This document shows, piece after piece, positions 19,905-32,459 of a stretch of 64,000 bases of DNA; positions within the stretch are counted from its first letter, which is position 1, and every line of letters starts with the position of its first letter. The position numbers and the translations under genes were made by a program. This DNA comes from Cymbidium sinense (taxonomy: Eukaryota; Streptophyta; Magnoliopsida; Asparagales; Orchidaceae), in contig CM038229.1 in NCBI GenBank assembly GCA_021442155.1, positions 69,646,443 through 69,710,442 of the forward strand. Reading direction: 5' to 3'. The notes under the pieces were generated by a model, which was given only the letters and a program-made list of their open reading frames with translations, was not told the DNA's origin and did not search any database.

Positions 19905-22390
19905 GGTAGATTTTGAAATCGACAATTAACAATGAAAAAGTATTGTATAAGTCAATAAGATGAAATCACTAAAAGTTGAACGGATAGAATAGTTTAGGCT
20001 TTTAAAGTAAAAGAGATTGTGCCATAAATGTGATCTAACACTTATTTAAAGTTGAAGACATAAAATCTATGTCACACCTCAGATCTAAAAGGTGGTACAA
20101 TCCAACAACATTGACAAGATAAAGAGATTTAATCTCAACTTGCAAGACAAGCCTCAAGAGTCAAAATCAAGTAAAACAGTCTGGTTATTCAATATAAAAA
20201 AAAACCCATATTAAAAATATGTAAGAGAGCATATATATGCAAAATAAACACATCAATAGAGCCTTTAACAAACTTTCAGAAAGAAAAAACTGAAGTATCA
20301 ACTAATATAAAGAAAATGAATCAACTAAATCTGTAATAACCCAAAATAACACAAGTCTAAACAAAGAATTATAATTAACACGTAAAACAAATCACAAAAA
20401 TAAATGCAATAAAAGGATTTGCTCCTATAATATAGACCATCATTTATAAGATCTAATAAGAGAAAAGTTAACTACAAATGAATGTCACGTAAATTCAATA
20501 CATAACTTCTATTTATGAAAGCATAAATGGCACATGCCATATAAATATGAAAATAAAAGAAGCATGATTTAAAATGTAATATTATAACCTATGTCATCAT
20601 AGCATTAGATATGGATAATACCACATGGCATTAATTATTAAAAATATTAATTGTTTTGCAATGATTTTCATTATAATAGTGTTTACAATCCTTGAAATGA
20701 AAAGAACAATAATAAATGTCTATATATGTTAACGCATTCCTATGCAATTACATCATGCATATTCAAGCATATAAAAACAATTGATTCATCAGCATTTATC
20801 ATAATAACTTTTATATAGTTTGTCTATCAAGATATTCTAAGCAATAAAAAAAATTTCACCTACCTAGTGAAGTATAGTGATCACTAAGAGAGTTCCATGG
20901 AGTTGTAAGTTAGCCAATCATATCAATAAAAGCTCATTAACAATATTTACATCCATCGCATATAAACATACACATTATAGAAAAGTCCCAAGCAAGTGTT
21001 ATAACAAATCTTTTAGTAGCAATATGAACAAATTTATTTCATATCAATATAATATGATTCAAATATTGAGTTACGCCATCATATAAAAAAAACATCTCAA
21101 GAGATTCGAATTTATGCATCAATTAACATGATAAAGATAATATGCATATCATATAGCATTTCAAAAATAAAAATTAACACTTAAAATGTAATGCAAACTC
21201 AATATGGAAGACTTGACTAAATGTATATAACATGACTACCAATTTGCTAAATATTCAAATAATCTACTAAAGAATCAAGAATAATGCACCTCATAAAGAA
21301 GAGTACATTTATCTTCTAATAACTAAAAGGCAAACATTAGAACAATTAAACTAATGTTGACCCACAAAATAGCACTAGAAGAGTAACATGTTAGAAATCC
21401 TAAACAAAAATTCTAGGTTAAATGAAACCCAAATCAAGCTAATCTCAAAAATCATTTAAGTTTTTATAAAAATACATAATTTAGCCAAAGTTTTGATTTA
21501 ATGCATCTATATAAAAATCTAAACTAACTTAATCTAATAACTAGAAAATAACACTATAATTAATCTTATATAAATCACTCTCTAGAAATTAAAGAATTGT
21601 TCTTCTCTTACCAACGCAAGCAAAGAAAGTATATGGAAAAACAATCTCATTAGTTACTATGGCTCAACAATGATGAAAAGTAGGTGATGTTCTTGTGATG
21701 GGAAGAAAAAGAAGACAAAAGATGAGGGTACTTAAGAAAAACAATAAGGATGGTTGAGGGGATGAGGTCATAAGCAACTCCTACAAATTTAAAGGAAGAT
21801 GAAGACAAAGGAGATAGTATGATGGTCCTCAAATGGGAAAAAAATATGACACTTACAATATAATACACATGCACTCTCTGATTGGGTGATTTGTCATAAA
21901 ATAGTACCATTAAATTATAGTCATGGAAAAGCCCATAGGTTCCATAATGGCCTATATTCCTTGAGACAATCTCGAGTTTGAATTTCAAGAATGAATTTTC
22001 TTAGTTTAAGGGCTTGTTTTCATGCAAATGTAAAGTAAAATATCTTGAGTAATTCATAATTGAGCATTAATTATAAATCCATTTGCTTGTATTAATAGTG
22101 GCTTGAATCCTTCTTTAATCACAATGGCTATGAATTTATTACTAATGTTCATTAAAGTATTTAAGTCTTGATGTCTCCATCCTTTCAAACATGAATGATT
22201 AAGACTTTTGATCCTACTCTATAAGCAAGACACCATTTTGAGTGCATGTGTATTGAATGGAGTTTTAAAAAGAGTTTGTGTATTCTGATAATTGCAAGTG
22301 TATTGAATGCCATTTTAAGGATGCACATTTTTTAGGCAAGAAAATTTGAATTCTAAGTCTTATGTAAGCAAGATGTTAGTGAAAGCATTA
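19905..22390. other. Upstream flank of the methyltransferase relic, no gene
   Basis: AT-rich sequence where the transit-peptide exon and promoter of the minus-strand methyltransferase would be expected. I did not recognise either. The 112-codon minus frame at 21650-21988 is low-complexity and lacks known motifs. Confidence 0.4.
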
Positions 22391-22394
22391 TGGT

Positions 22395-22640
22395 ATTTAA
22401 TTTTGATGATGTGCATGTCTTTTGATGTACTTACATGATGTGCTTACACACTTTTCAATGCATTTACATAATGGGTTTGCACAAATTTGATCCATCTGCA
22501 TGATGTACTTCCATAATACACTTGCACACTTTTCAAGATGTTTATATGATGCATTTGTATATTTTCAAATTTATATGATACATTTGCATGAACTTGGTTG
22601 CACTGTATGGATTTACCCAATTTTCTGTATTTACATGATA
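22395..22640. repeat. Degenerate short tandem repeat
   Basis: Variants of ACATGATG, TTGCACACTTTTCAA and GCATTTACATGAT recur about every 40-60 bp (for example near 22430, 22450, 22500, 22525 and 22560). The repeats are too diverged to define a single unit. Confidence 0.5.
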
Positions 22641-23299
22641 TGACATCTATTTCAAAATTATTGTATGAGTTAAAACATTTCCTTGTGACGCATATAGAGG
22701 ACTTAAATTTTTTACTTAATTTGATTGTTTGTGCATAAGTTTTGTTATGAAATATTAGTAAATATTTTATTTAGAATTTTGATACCACATTCTATCCACT
22801 TGTGTATGCATTATAAGTACAATTGTGATTACTTGTAATTGATTATCATTGTACATTCAAAATCCTGCATCTTGTTGTTTGCATTTAATCCTCACCAATG
22901 TTTAAACAAACCCATAATAGCCTTCCAAACACATTTAAATAAAGTCTCTCACTTAGTCATTTTCGTATAATTCATAGTTCGATTATTCTTCAAATTAGTG
23001 GAGGTCCATCATACTCAACTTTGAGTCCTTGTTTGAGTTCAATCTGCCCTTTTGTACTTATTGCATCTAAATATTCATCATTGTCTTCATGTGACTTTAT
23101 TTTTTTTTTTTTCTTGCATTACTATCAAGACTTGTTAATTTATCGCTCAATCAACAAATCAAAAAAGCCTTTTGTTGGTGGCCCTTCCTAAATCCCCTCC
23201 ATGCCAACTTAGATCCATCTTCCTCATCCATGCTTAAACTCTTGCCATCATCAAAGATCTCCCTCACCAAATTCGATTCCCAAGTCCACTGCATCTCCC

Positions 23300-23790
23300 A
23301 ACCCTCTACATCAGCCTCCTTTTCTTAGGAATTGCAAGCATCCTCAAATTGATTGGATTTATTCTCCAAGCCTTCTTTCTTTGTTCATTATTTCTTCTCC
23401 CTCACTAATGCCTCAAATCCTCCTCCGATACCCCACCCAAAGCCAAATCATTCAACCACTTCAGCTAACAATAATTTCATGACCACCGCACACAATATTG
23501 CCTCAACCTTTAGCGCAAGGTCGGTTTTGAATGGGAACCATGGGGTTTGTAAATAAGTTATGCAGTAGTTAATAATTGGAATAGATAGTTTGAATTGTAT
23601 GGGTGTTTAAAAGTAGTTAAAGAGCCTCTAGAGTGCCTGTAATTCTATAAATACTTTCCTTAAGGAATATTAGGCATCATTCATTCAATCGATAAAATAA
23701 AGTCTCTCTTGTTTCATTCATTCTTCTCCTCTAAATTTTTGGAGTTACAAGCATCCTTGAATTTATCATATCTTAATGAATTAATGCGCT
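23300..23790 (+). repeat. LTR-like fragment with TATA box
   Basis: The stretch 23585-23740 has the make-up of a short LTR: AGAGCCTCTAGAGTGCCTG, then TCTATAAATACTTTCC (TATA-like), then AATAAAGTCTCTC. A GGARTTRCAAGCATCCT motif occurs at about 23330 and 23738, which would fit paired ends. No primer site or coding domain was recognised, so the assignment is tentative. Confidence 0.35.
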
Positions 23791-24212
23791 TTTCTACTCC
23801 AAAAAATAGAATTGTCTGCTTTATTCGATAAGGCCATTTTATGAGATTCATCCTCATCATGAAGCATGGCCCACTGGAATTGTCATGTATCCAAACCCAT
23901 TTCATCATGAACCATAAATCAACATTGGATCGACTACTTCAAGGAAATGTTTGCATGACAATTGTAGCACTTCCAAAATAGAACTTTAATCATCGATGGG
24001 ATCTTTACGGCATATGGAAGCTTAACAAATTCACCTCCAACCTCTCAATGCCACAAAAAAGCTTTTGGAGAGTCCCCATCACAGCCTCCTTAACATCCAA
24101 CATTGAACATCCACACTACCTTCACCAGAGAAAATATTACGGAGTTTGATTAGCTTTACGATGCATCTTAATCCATGGCCGACGCTGTCATATTTTTTCT
24201 GTTTTAGCGGCA

Positions 24213-24518
24213 ATGAGCAAGAATCAACGACGTAAATGGATGCGATCATTTATGCATACACTTCCTCAAGAAGCGCCATTGGAATGCTGGAGGAATTTAA
24301 AAGAAATATGTGATTTGGGTTTAGGTTTTTTTTCAGAAAACGAGCTTAGAAGAGAAATAGAAAATCTCTTTTTTTACAAAAGAATCATGAAGATGGAGAA
24401 CAATAGGACCCAATTTAGAGATGTATTAAATAGAAATTCAGTAATGTTTCTCTGCAATTTTCTGGGTTTTAGTGATATTTGTCATTCAAGAGAATATATT
24501 CCATTAAAAGCAATTTGA
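24213..24518 (+). other. Short ORF conserved beside two tandem arrays (hypothetical)
   Basis: A 101-codon frame, function unknown. Its second half (KRIMKMENN, then DVLNRNSVMFLCNFLGF) resembles the frame at 62456-62653 (LRMKMENE, then DDVLNKNTSVNF and FLGFISDIF). In both places the ORF is followed directly by a related tandem-repeat array. This suggests the sequence is a part of the repeated element, probably near its end, rather than a host gene. It is rich in charged residues at the N-terminus and has no motif I know. Confidence 0.45.
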
Positions 24519-24539
24519 TGTTTTTGTTAAATTTTTTAC

Positions 24540-25400
24540 TTTTAGTGTTATTTTGTATCAGATTTCTATACCTCTTTGAGGGCAGCATTAGGGACTTCTT
24601 TTTCTTGTCTGTTTCTTGAGATTATGTTTAGGGCATTCCAATGGAAGCAATTTGATGGCTGCTTGGATGATTTTTGTGAGTTTTTTTATATCTGTACTCT
24701 CTATACCTCTTTGGAGGGTATAGAGCATTTTGGGACTTCTTTTTCAGTTTATTTTGCCTACTTCTTTTGATTATGTTTACGACATTCCAATGGAAGCATT
24801 TAGAGGCTGTTTGGATCATTTCTAGGGGGTATTTTGTATCTATACTCTCTGTACCTCTTTGGAGGGTATAGATCATTTATGATAATTTTTTCAATTTATT
24901 TTACCTGATTTTAGAGATAATATTCATTACATTACAATGGAAGCAATTTGAAAGCTGTTTGAATAGTTTCTAGGGAGTATTTTGCATCTGTACTCTCTAT
25001 ACCTCCTTGGAGAGTACATATCATTTATATTCTTTTTTTTCCAATTTATTTTTCTTTTTTTGCTAATTTATCTGCACTGATTATGTTTAGGTTATTCAAA
25101 TGGAAATAGAGGTCGCTGATGGTTATTCAGTTTCATGACACCTCTCAGTACCCCTTGGAGGGTACATACTTTAGACCTTTTCAGCTTTATTTTCCCCGCT
25201 TCTAGATTATGTTTACACTGCTTGATGGGTCGCTGGAGGATTTCTGGAGTTTTTTTCATATGTACTCTTTGTATTCTTGAGAGCATTTTGGACTTTTTCC
25301 AGCTTACTTTGCCTACTTTTGATTATGTTCATTATATTCTAATGGAAGCAATTTGATCGTTTGATGATTTCGATTTTTCATCTCAGATTGTAACATATTT
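24540..25400 (+). repeat. Tandem repeat array 1a (about 148-bp unit)
   Basis: About six diverged units, marked by RCATTCYAATGGAAGCA and CTGTACYTCTTTGGAGGGTA. The same unit makes up arrays 1b and 2. The later units here are shortened. The array ends directly before the FAR1-like frame. Confidence 0.85.
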
Positions 25401-25453
25401 TTGTATCTGCTTACGATAAATGGTCAATGAGTCATTGCGATGAATAAGTCATC

Positions 25454-26594
25454 ATGTCTAATGACCCAAATTTGGGGAAACTCCTTGGCACCACTATTCA
25501 GAATGAAACAGAGGCGTATGCACTATACTGTGATTATGCACATCAAATTGGCTTCAGTATTCAGATAGACTATACTAGTTATTGGCCAAACTCAAAGAAA
25601 TTGAAATCAAAAGATTTTCTATGTGCAAAAGCTGGTCGGAAGAAGTCTGCCAGTCTAAATGGCTTAACAAAATTCTAGAAAGTTGATACAAAAACTGGTT
25701 ATCCAGCCATGATTAGATTCTGTTGATTTGTAAGGGAATTGGACGATTAAAAAACATAAAGAAAGTCATAATCATTCTTTGGCAGAGCCTGCTGACCTAC
25801 ATCTTATCAGAAACTTAAAGAATAAAAATGCATCCAAAACATGGACTGTGCATTTCGATAAGACTACCCTAGAAGTAACTTGTACTTGCAAAAAATTTAA
25901 AATGATGGGATTACTTTGTGCCCACTATATCAGAGTTCTTAATGAAGATATTGAGATTCCAAGTATCTTCTCATGCATGGTCTACCAGAAGCAAAAGAGG
26001 GATATTTATATTGATAGTGCATACAAAAATTAAGAGATGTTAAGCATGTAGAAAATGCTACGGCATTATTTTCGGAATCTCATAAGTCGATATGCATATC
26101 AAATAAGCTGCCGCAATGTGGCAATCGAGAGTGAGGACTATATGCTTGATCCCTAAAAAACTATATGATGATATCAACTCTATAATAAGTGGGAATTCTC
26201 CTGACAAAGCAAGAAGAAGAAGTCAACCGCAGAACAGGGAAAAGACATCTTAAAGGATCCGCTGCAACGCCCAAAAGGTGTTTCCAACTCAAGGCTGGAT
26301 AAGGGAGAAATCCAAGAAAGCCAAGAGTAATTTTCTATTTACGTATTAGTTTTTAGTATTTTAAATATTGTTGTTAATCTTCAAACTCTTCTACTTTTTT
26401 TGTTGCAGAAACCAAAGTACAGTCTGATAGTGTTGATGAACGTGTTTCATCACAAGTTGCATCACCTTTCTCTGTTATGCCAGAGTATTTTTCAGAGGTA
26501 CGCATAGAATATCACATATCAATGCTGTAAGAAATCATCAACTAATATGATGTTCTACATGCAGGAATTTAACTCGAGCTACAATCAATCGTAA
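25454..26594 (+). pseudogene. FAR1/FRS-like gene lacking the transposase middle
   Basis: The frame from 25454 gives a FAR1 DNA-binding domain: ETEAYALYCDYAHQIGFSI, FLCAKAGRKKS, then after a stop at 25676 DTKTGYPAMIRF and WTIKKHKESHNHSLAEPADL. The next residues jump straight to a SWIM zinc finger, VTCTCKKFKMMGLLCAHYIR, with its C-x-C-xn-C-x-H ligands. The MULE transposase domain that lies between these in FHY3/FAR1-related proteins is missing. Two further exons with good splice sites (26409-26497 and 26565-26594, ending in TAA) keep the frame. Stops at 25676 and near 26030-26160 and a frameshift near 25730 mark it as decayed. Related genes are transposase-derived light-signalling regulators, but this copy sits between tandem arrays and probably belongs to a Mutator-like element. 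Confidence 0.8.
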
Positions 26595-26884
26595 GGGTAC
26601 TACGATGATGGATATTATTTCAAGAAAATATTTTGATGCATGACATTATCTAGTTTTGTGTTCTTCGACTGTACAATCTTTTCTGTAATACTTTAGAGTC
26701 CTTAAGATGACTCTCTTTAACTTAACAGACACACCAAGATATTTAGATCAGATTTAGCTAGGGATTTTCTCATTGACTGCTTGTAGCTCTTTAAGCAAGA
26801 AGGATTGAGTTAATCCCTGAGGACCTTGTAATCATTGGATCAGAGCAATAAATAATAAATATATTTTGCATCCTGCATTCCCTA
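26595..26884. other. Downstream flank of the FAR1-like gene
   Basis: AT-rich 3' region without ORF or repeat; an AATAAATAATAAATA stretch near 26850 could hold a polyadenylation signal. Confidence 0.35.
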
Positions 26885-28800
26885 ATACCGATCATTTATT
26901 GCCTTTTTTTCAGTTTATTTTGCCTGATTCTAGAAATAATGTTCATTACATTCCAGTTCAGGCAATTTGATGGCTGCTTGGATGATTTCTGGGAGTTTTT
27001 TTGCATCTGTACTCTTTATACCTCTTTGGAGGGTATAGAGCAATTTGGGACCTCTTTTTTCAGTTTATTTTGCCTATTTCTTGAGATAATGTTTAGGGCA
27101 CTCCAATGGAAATAATTTGATGGCTGCTTGGATGATTTCTGTGAGTTTTTTTGCATCTGTACTCTCTGTATCTCTTTGGAGGGTATAGAGCATTTATAGA
27201 CTTCTTTTTTCAGTTTATTTTACCTATTTCTTCAGATAATGTTCATTACATTACAACGGAAGCAATCTGGGAGCTGCTTGGATGATTTGTGGGGGTATTT
27301 TGCATCTGTACTCTCTGTACCTCTCCAGAGGGTACAGATCATTTATGGCCTTTTTACTAGTTTATTTTGTCTAATTCTAGAGATAATGTTCATTACATTA
27401 CAATGGAAGCAATTTGAAAGCTGTTTGGATGGTTTCTAGGGGGTATTTTATATCTGTATTCTCTGTACCTCTCCTGAGGGTACAGATCATTTATGACATT
27501 TTTTTTAGTTTATTTTGTCTATTTATTGAGATTATGTTTAGGGCATTCCAATTGAAGCAATTTGATGGCTGCTTGGATGGTTTATTTGGGGTATTTTGCA
27601 TCTGTACTCTTTGTATCTCTTTGGAGAGAACAGAGCATTTAGAGACTTCTTTTTCTAGTTTATTTTGCCCATTTCTTGAAATTATGTTTAGGGCATTCTA
27701 ATGGAAGCAATTTGATTGCTGCTTGGATGGTTTATTTGGGGTATTTTACATCTGTACTCTTTGTACCTCTTTGGAGGGAACAGAGCATTTAGGGACTTCT
27801 TTTTCCAGTTTATTTTGTCCATTTCTTGAGATTATATTTAGGGCATTCAAATGGAAGCAATTTGATGGCTGCTTAGATGATTTATTTGGGGTATTATGCA
27901 TCTATACCTCAGACTTCAAGAGAATAGCATTTAGGGACTTTTCCAGCTTATTTTGTTTCTTGAGATTATGTTTAGCATTCCAATGGAAGCAATTTGATGG
28001 TCGTTTGGATAATTTCGGGAGTTATTTTGCATCTCAGATTCTGTCTCTCTCGATAATTTATGACTTTTTTTCAGTTTCTTTTGGCCTAATTATTGAGATT
28101 ATATTTAGGGCACTCCAATGGAAGCAATTTGATGGCTGCTTGGATGATTTCTGGGAGTTTTTTTGTATCTGTACTCTCTGCACCTCTTTGGAGGGTACAG
28201 AGCATTAAGGGACTTCTTTTTCCAGTTTATTTTGTCTACTTCTTTTGATTATGTTTAGGGCATTCCAATGGAAGCATTTGAGGTCGCTTTGGATGGTTTC
28301 TGGGGTATTTTATCAGACTGTACCTCTTTGGAGGGTACAGATCATTTATGGCATTTTTCCCAATTTATTTTGCCTTTTTATTGAGATTATATTTAGAGCA
28401 TTCCAATGGAAGCAATTTGATGGCTGCTTGGATGATTTCTGGGTGTTATTTTGCATCTGTACTCTCTATACCTCTTTGGAGGGTACAGAGCATTTAGGGA
28501 CTTTTTTTTCTAGTTTATTTTGCCTATTTCCTGAGATTATGTTTAGGGCATTCTAATGGAAGCAATTTGATGGCTGCTTGGATGATTTCTGGAAGTTTTT
28601 TTGCATCTGTACTCTCTGTACCTCTTTAGAGCGTAGATAGCATTTTGGGACTTCTTTTTCCAGTTTTTTTGTCTGTTTATTGAGATTATGTTTAAGGCAT
28701 TCCAATGGAAGCTATTTGATGGCTGCTTGGATGATTTCTGGGTATTTTTTTTGCATCTGTACTCTCTGTACCTCTTTGGAGGGTACAGAGCATTTATGGA
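26885..28800 (+). repeat. Tandem repeat array 1b (about 148-bp unit)
   Basis: About 13 units. Each carries GGCATTCCAATGGAAGCAAT, GATGGCTGCTTGGATGATTT, GCATCTGTACTCTCTGTACC and TTTGGAGGGTACAGAGCATTT, then a T-rich linker to TTGAGATTATGTTTAG. The core CTGTACCTCTTTGGAGGGTACAG (for example at 28766-28788) is an almost perfect palindrome. Because the unit length is close to a multiple of three, long but meaningless open frames run through the array on both strands. Confidence 0.95.
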
Positions 28801-30180
28801 CTATCTAGAAGATATCTATAAGAAAGGATATCTAGAATTAATTTTTTATTAGTATTAAGTTAGTTGGCAAATTTAATCTTATAATGTGATGGCAAATTTA
28901 AAAAGCCTCTTAATCTATCAGATACACTATTCAAGAATTGAATTATTATATAATTAAATATTATAAGTTATCTCTTTCGATAAGTTTCATTATAGTTATA
29001 AATAATTAAATTTTTCATATCGAATGAGACAAAAAATACTATTTTTATAATAGATTAACTTATTTTATTTTGTTTCATCTAAATAAATAGACAAGTCACC
29101 GATAAGATTCAAGTTAATATTGAACTTCATTTCATTTCAGCATGAAAGCATACTAAGAATACATATGAGTTAATTTTTTTAACTGTTTTATTTTCATAAT
29201 AAAAAAATAGCTAACAACAATCATAATCGTATTTTAATACATATGAGTTAAAATTAAAACTGTTAAAATATCATAGTTTTACAATCAAAATTTACTTACA
29301 CCAACTATAATAATTTTATAATCAATATTTAAAAAAAAAAGATAATCCCTAATGGCCAGTAATCCCTAATTTAATTTTATGCATTAATATTATGCATTCT
29401 GTGGGATAACATTTATTTTATGCATTCGGCTGCATTAATTTTATGCATTCTGCTCATAACAAAATGACCATACCATAAAAAATGATTTTAAATGCAGATT
29501 TCTTTCAAGAATATAGCCCCAAAAAACCAAATCCATAAGATAAAAATATGATTGCTTGGAGTAAAATATCATCCTGAGTAAAATATCAAATCAAACTATA
29601 TGAAATGAGAAAAGAAGTTACAAAAGCGAGTAAAATATCATCCCGCATCCATAAACGATCCATTCACTTCAACAAAAATAAGTCTTCAAGCCACCAAACC
29701 AATGCATTATACAAAATCCTATATCAAACTAAATCTATTGTTCTCAATTTAGATTTTAAGTCCCAAACAAAATATAGCAACTCAAATATATTCATCTTCT
29801 TTGGCCAATCCCGGTAGTCTACCCCCCAATCGGAGGTTTACTGATTGCTGCCTCCATGTATTTGCAGACAAACATTCCGCAGTCGACACTATTTTTTTGG
29901 ATTAGTATCCCACTCACCATTTCAATTGGTCATTTTATAGGATCGCTCGCAAAAGATTGGCCAGCATCTTCAACAAGTAATTTGATCTGAATAGCCAGAA
30001 CATAATCTCAATTAGTTGGCCCAGAAAAAAAAAATAGTTAAGAGGAACCAAATTTGAAAAATGTTCTTACAATCTCAGGAAGAATGCTCTTATGGGTTGG
30101 TTTGGGTAACAAGTCATAAAAATATCAGGCTCCTGACTTCATATGCTAACCAGAGTGTCCAAGTTAATTATCTATAACCG
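28801..30180. other. Spacer between array 1b and the decayed minus-strand gene
   Basis: Very AT-rich, with TTTTATGCATT repeated near 29370-29450 and no coding motif. It forms the left part of the region enclosed by the two inverted arrays. Confidence 0.4.
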
Positions 30181-30562
30181 GCAAAGATTAACTCAATACA
30201 CCGTTCGTGACATGTTGGATAAACATTTTGCTTTCCCATACCGGCATGAGAAAAGAAGAGAACGATAGATTATAACTTTTATCTAAACAAACAAGAATTG
30301 AATTGTAATACATTCCAATATACCCAATGCAAGTATGAAATGTACAAATACGACATACAAACATGACAAATACTTCTACAAGAACGCCAAGGCAGCATCC
30401 GAGAGATATCGACCACGAACTCATCGACCGCCTCGTGGTAATAATGATATTCCCAACCATGAATATTGTATCACCCCTACAAGTGATAAATATTTTAAAG
30501 TGATCTTAATTAAACGAATAGGTTATTTTATGTATAAAGGAGCTGATTAAGGATTGACTTAC
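30181..30562 (-). other. Possible further 3' exons of the same relic
   Basis: A minus-strand frame at 30188-30460 and a good GTAAGT donor at 30562 suggest the relic continues leftward. The piece RGRYLSDA-like near 30400 may be exonic, but no domain is recognisable. Confidence 0.3.
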
Positions 30563-32240
30563 TTGTCCTCGAATCGAGAGCATGACGTGTCAATAAGATC
30601 GAGCATCGGCTTAGGCAAAATAGCTCTGGATGAGAACTCAACAACTGAAATGCCTCTGATGGCTGCAAGGAAATTACTGATGATGAAAGTTAGTGATGAA
30701 GAGCTAGATTCACTATGAATTAAGGATCGATCTACTGAGTATTTTTCATACCTCCGATTGATGCTCCTCCACCACAATGATAGCAGTCTGTGGGTAATTG
30801 ACCTTTACTGGCTCATATTTGTGAACCAATAAAAATATTTAGTAAAATCTATTTCTATTATCTCAAATTTAAAAGAAAGTAACTTAATACCTCTGCTGCC
30901 GGCTTCTCATCTTGAGTGGAGGCCATCACATCACTTATTCTTGCTCGTGTGTGTGTGAAGGGAAACTAAGCCTTTCCTCTTCCTTATCTCGAGCTTTCAC
31001 ACCACTCAATCGCCGACATGTTTGAGCATCATCATGTAGTGGCCTCCTCCACAAGAACTTCACCTACGGCCAATTCCACATGGGCTTCCCTGGAAGTATC
31101 CAACTGATAGGAAGCTCCCGTGGTAGCCTCCACAAGAGCTTCCTCTCTCCTGCATTCCTCGGTTTTCCAAGTGGTAGAAGAGTTTCCCATGGTGACCCCA
31201 CAAGAACCTCCCCCACACTTGGGGTGGTAGGACCAGCAAGAATTTCCTGAGAAAGAACCAAATCAAGCCCATCCATCCTCTCTGTCATTGTTGCATGAAA
31301 AGACGATACTGTATCTTTCAAGTCCCTGAAACCTGCAAGTATTCTCTCCACCGCAAAGCCTGTTGTGGGGGTAGTAGCAGATAGTAATAGAGGGCAGGCT
31401 AGATACACTGGATGGGGGAGAATATCGAGGAGAGATATATGGAGAGTCAGTGGGGGCTGCACTAATTGGACTTAAAATGGGACTGCTATTGGGCTCGACA
31501 TGTAGATTGTGGGGACACCAAAGAGGGTTCTCTCTTCTAATATGTCCTCGAATGAAAGGTAGACCTGTGATAAACTGATGAGAAAATGTGAAGATATACA
31601 ACATAAATAAAGACATTCTTATATGAACTAAGTGATATTATTATATGTCACCTGGTGTCCTCTCAAACCAGTGAAAGCATTATTTGGAAACTCTATTTTT
31701 GCCCATCGCAAAGATAATGCTGCAGATGGAAATGACGCTTATGATGCTTATGTGCTCATACCATATCTACAATGAATATTTTAAATAGTAAACTTCAACG
31801 CATTAAATTACACATTCCTGGAGATATAGAACATACCATCAGAAGAGTGACAAAGCCACTCATCTAACCGGCTGCCCTCTGGGTCTGAATCTTTGATATA
31901 ATAACATCAAATTGGAAAATTAGAAAGTCCCAAATGGCCTCTGCCCAGTTGTATTCAGCAAATCTATCTATATCATTGACGTAGGAAATCAATTTCGATG
32001 CCACCCTGTAATTGTGATATACAAAAAATAGATTTGACAGCAGAAAATGTATGTACAACTGCACAAACTGTGCTACAGACAACGAGCAATCTAAATTCTT
32101 AAGTTGATTCTTGTAGTCTGATGAACTGAACTGCAATAGTTGGGATTTCTACCATAAGACCTTCTCCCCTCTGTTTGGCATCCCTATCATCACTACAACT
32201 TCATCGGGGGTGAAAGGAATGCACTACCCACCCAACAAGA
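30563..32240 (-). pseudogene. Decayed multi-exon gene, plant mobile/DUF1985-like (Mutator-associated type)
   Basis: Minus-strand exons with matching splice sites can be seen at about 31837-32240, 31652-31766, 31262-31564, about 30892-30930, 30752-30815 and 30563-30662. The first encodes FTPDEVVVMIGMPNRGE, NYRVASKLISYVNDIDRFAE and YNWAEAIWDFLIFQF, which resembles the domain shared by DUF1985/plant-mobile-domain proteins carried by Mutator-like elements, often with a Ulp1 protease. It continues over a GTATGT intron to IWYEHISI and, after a frameshift, RWAKIEFPNNAFTG. The 31.26-31.56 kb exon is Ser/Pro-rich then helical. In-frame stops (for example at 31864) and frameshifts show decay. I did not find a C48 protease active site. 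The family call is by pattern and moderate; the exon structure is better supported. Confidence 0.55.
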
Positions 32241-32459
32241 AAGCTTGCTTTTCTATGTCCCAGTAAGATAGGATCGATGTAATGGAAACTGAGTCTTGCT
32301 TCCGTGGAGTCTAATGAATTGATGGAGATGAAGCCTCTTTAAAATGTCAGTGACTTCATCAAGAAGCGTCGCATACCAACACGCTTTTAGATATCTCAGA
32401 TCTCAAGTTATCCTTTTCCAAGACATATTAAACTTCAAAAAGAAAAGTTAGTAGATAAT

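Noticed and set aside
21650..21988. 112-codon minus-strand ORF upstream of the methyltransferase relic
   Set aside because: I considered it as the transit-peptide exon, but it is low-complexity, too far away and has no matching splice donor.
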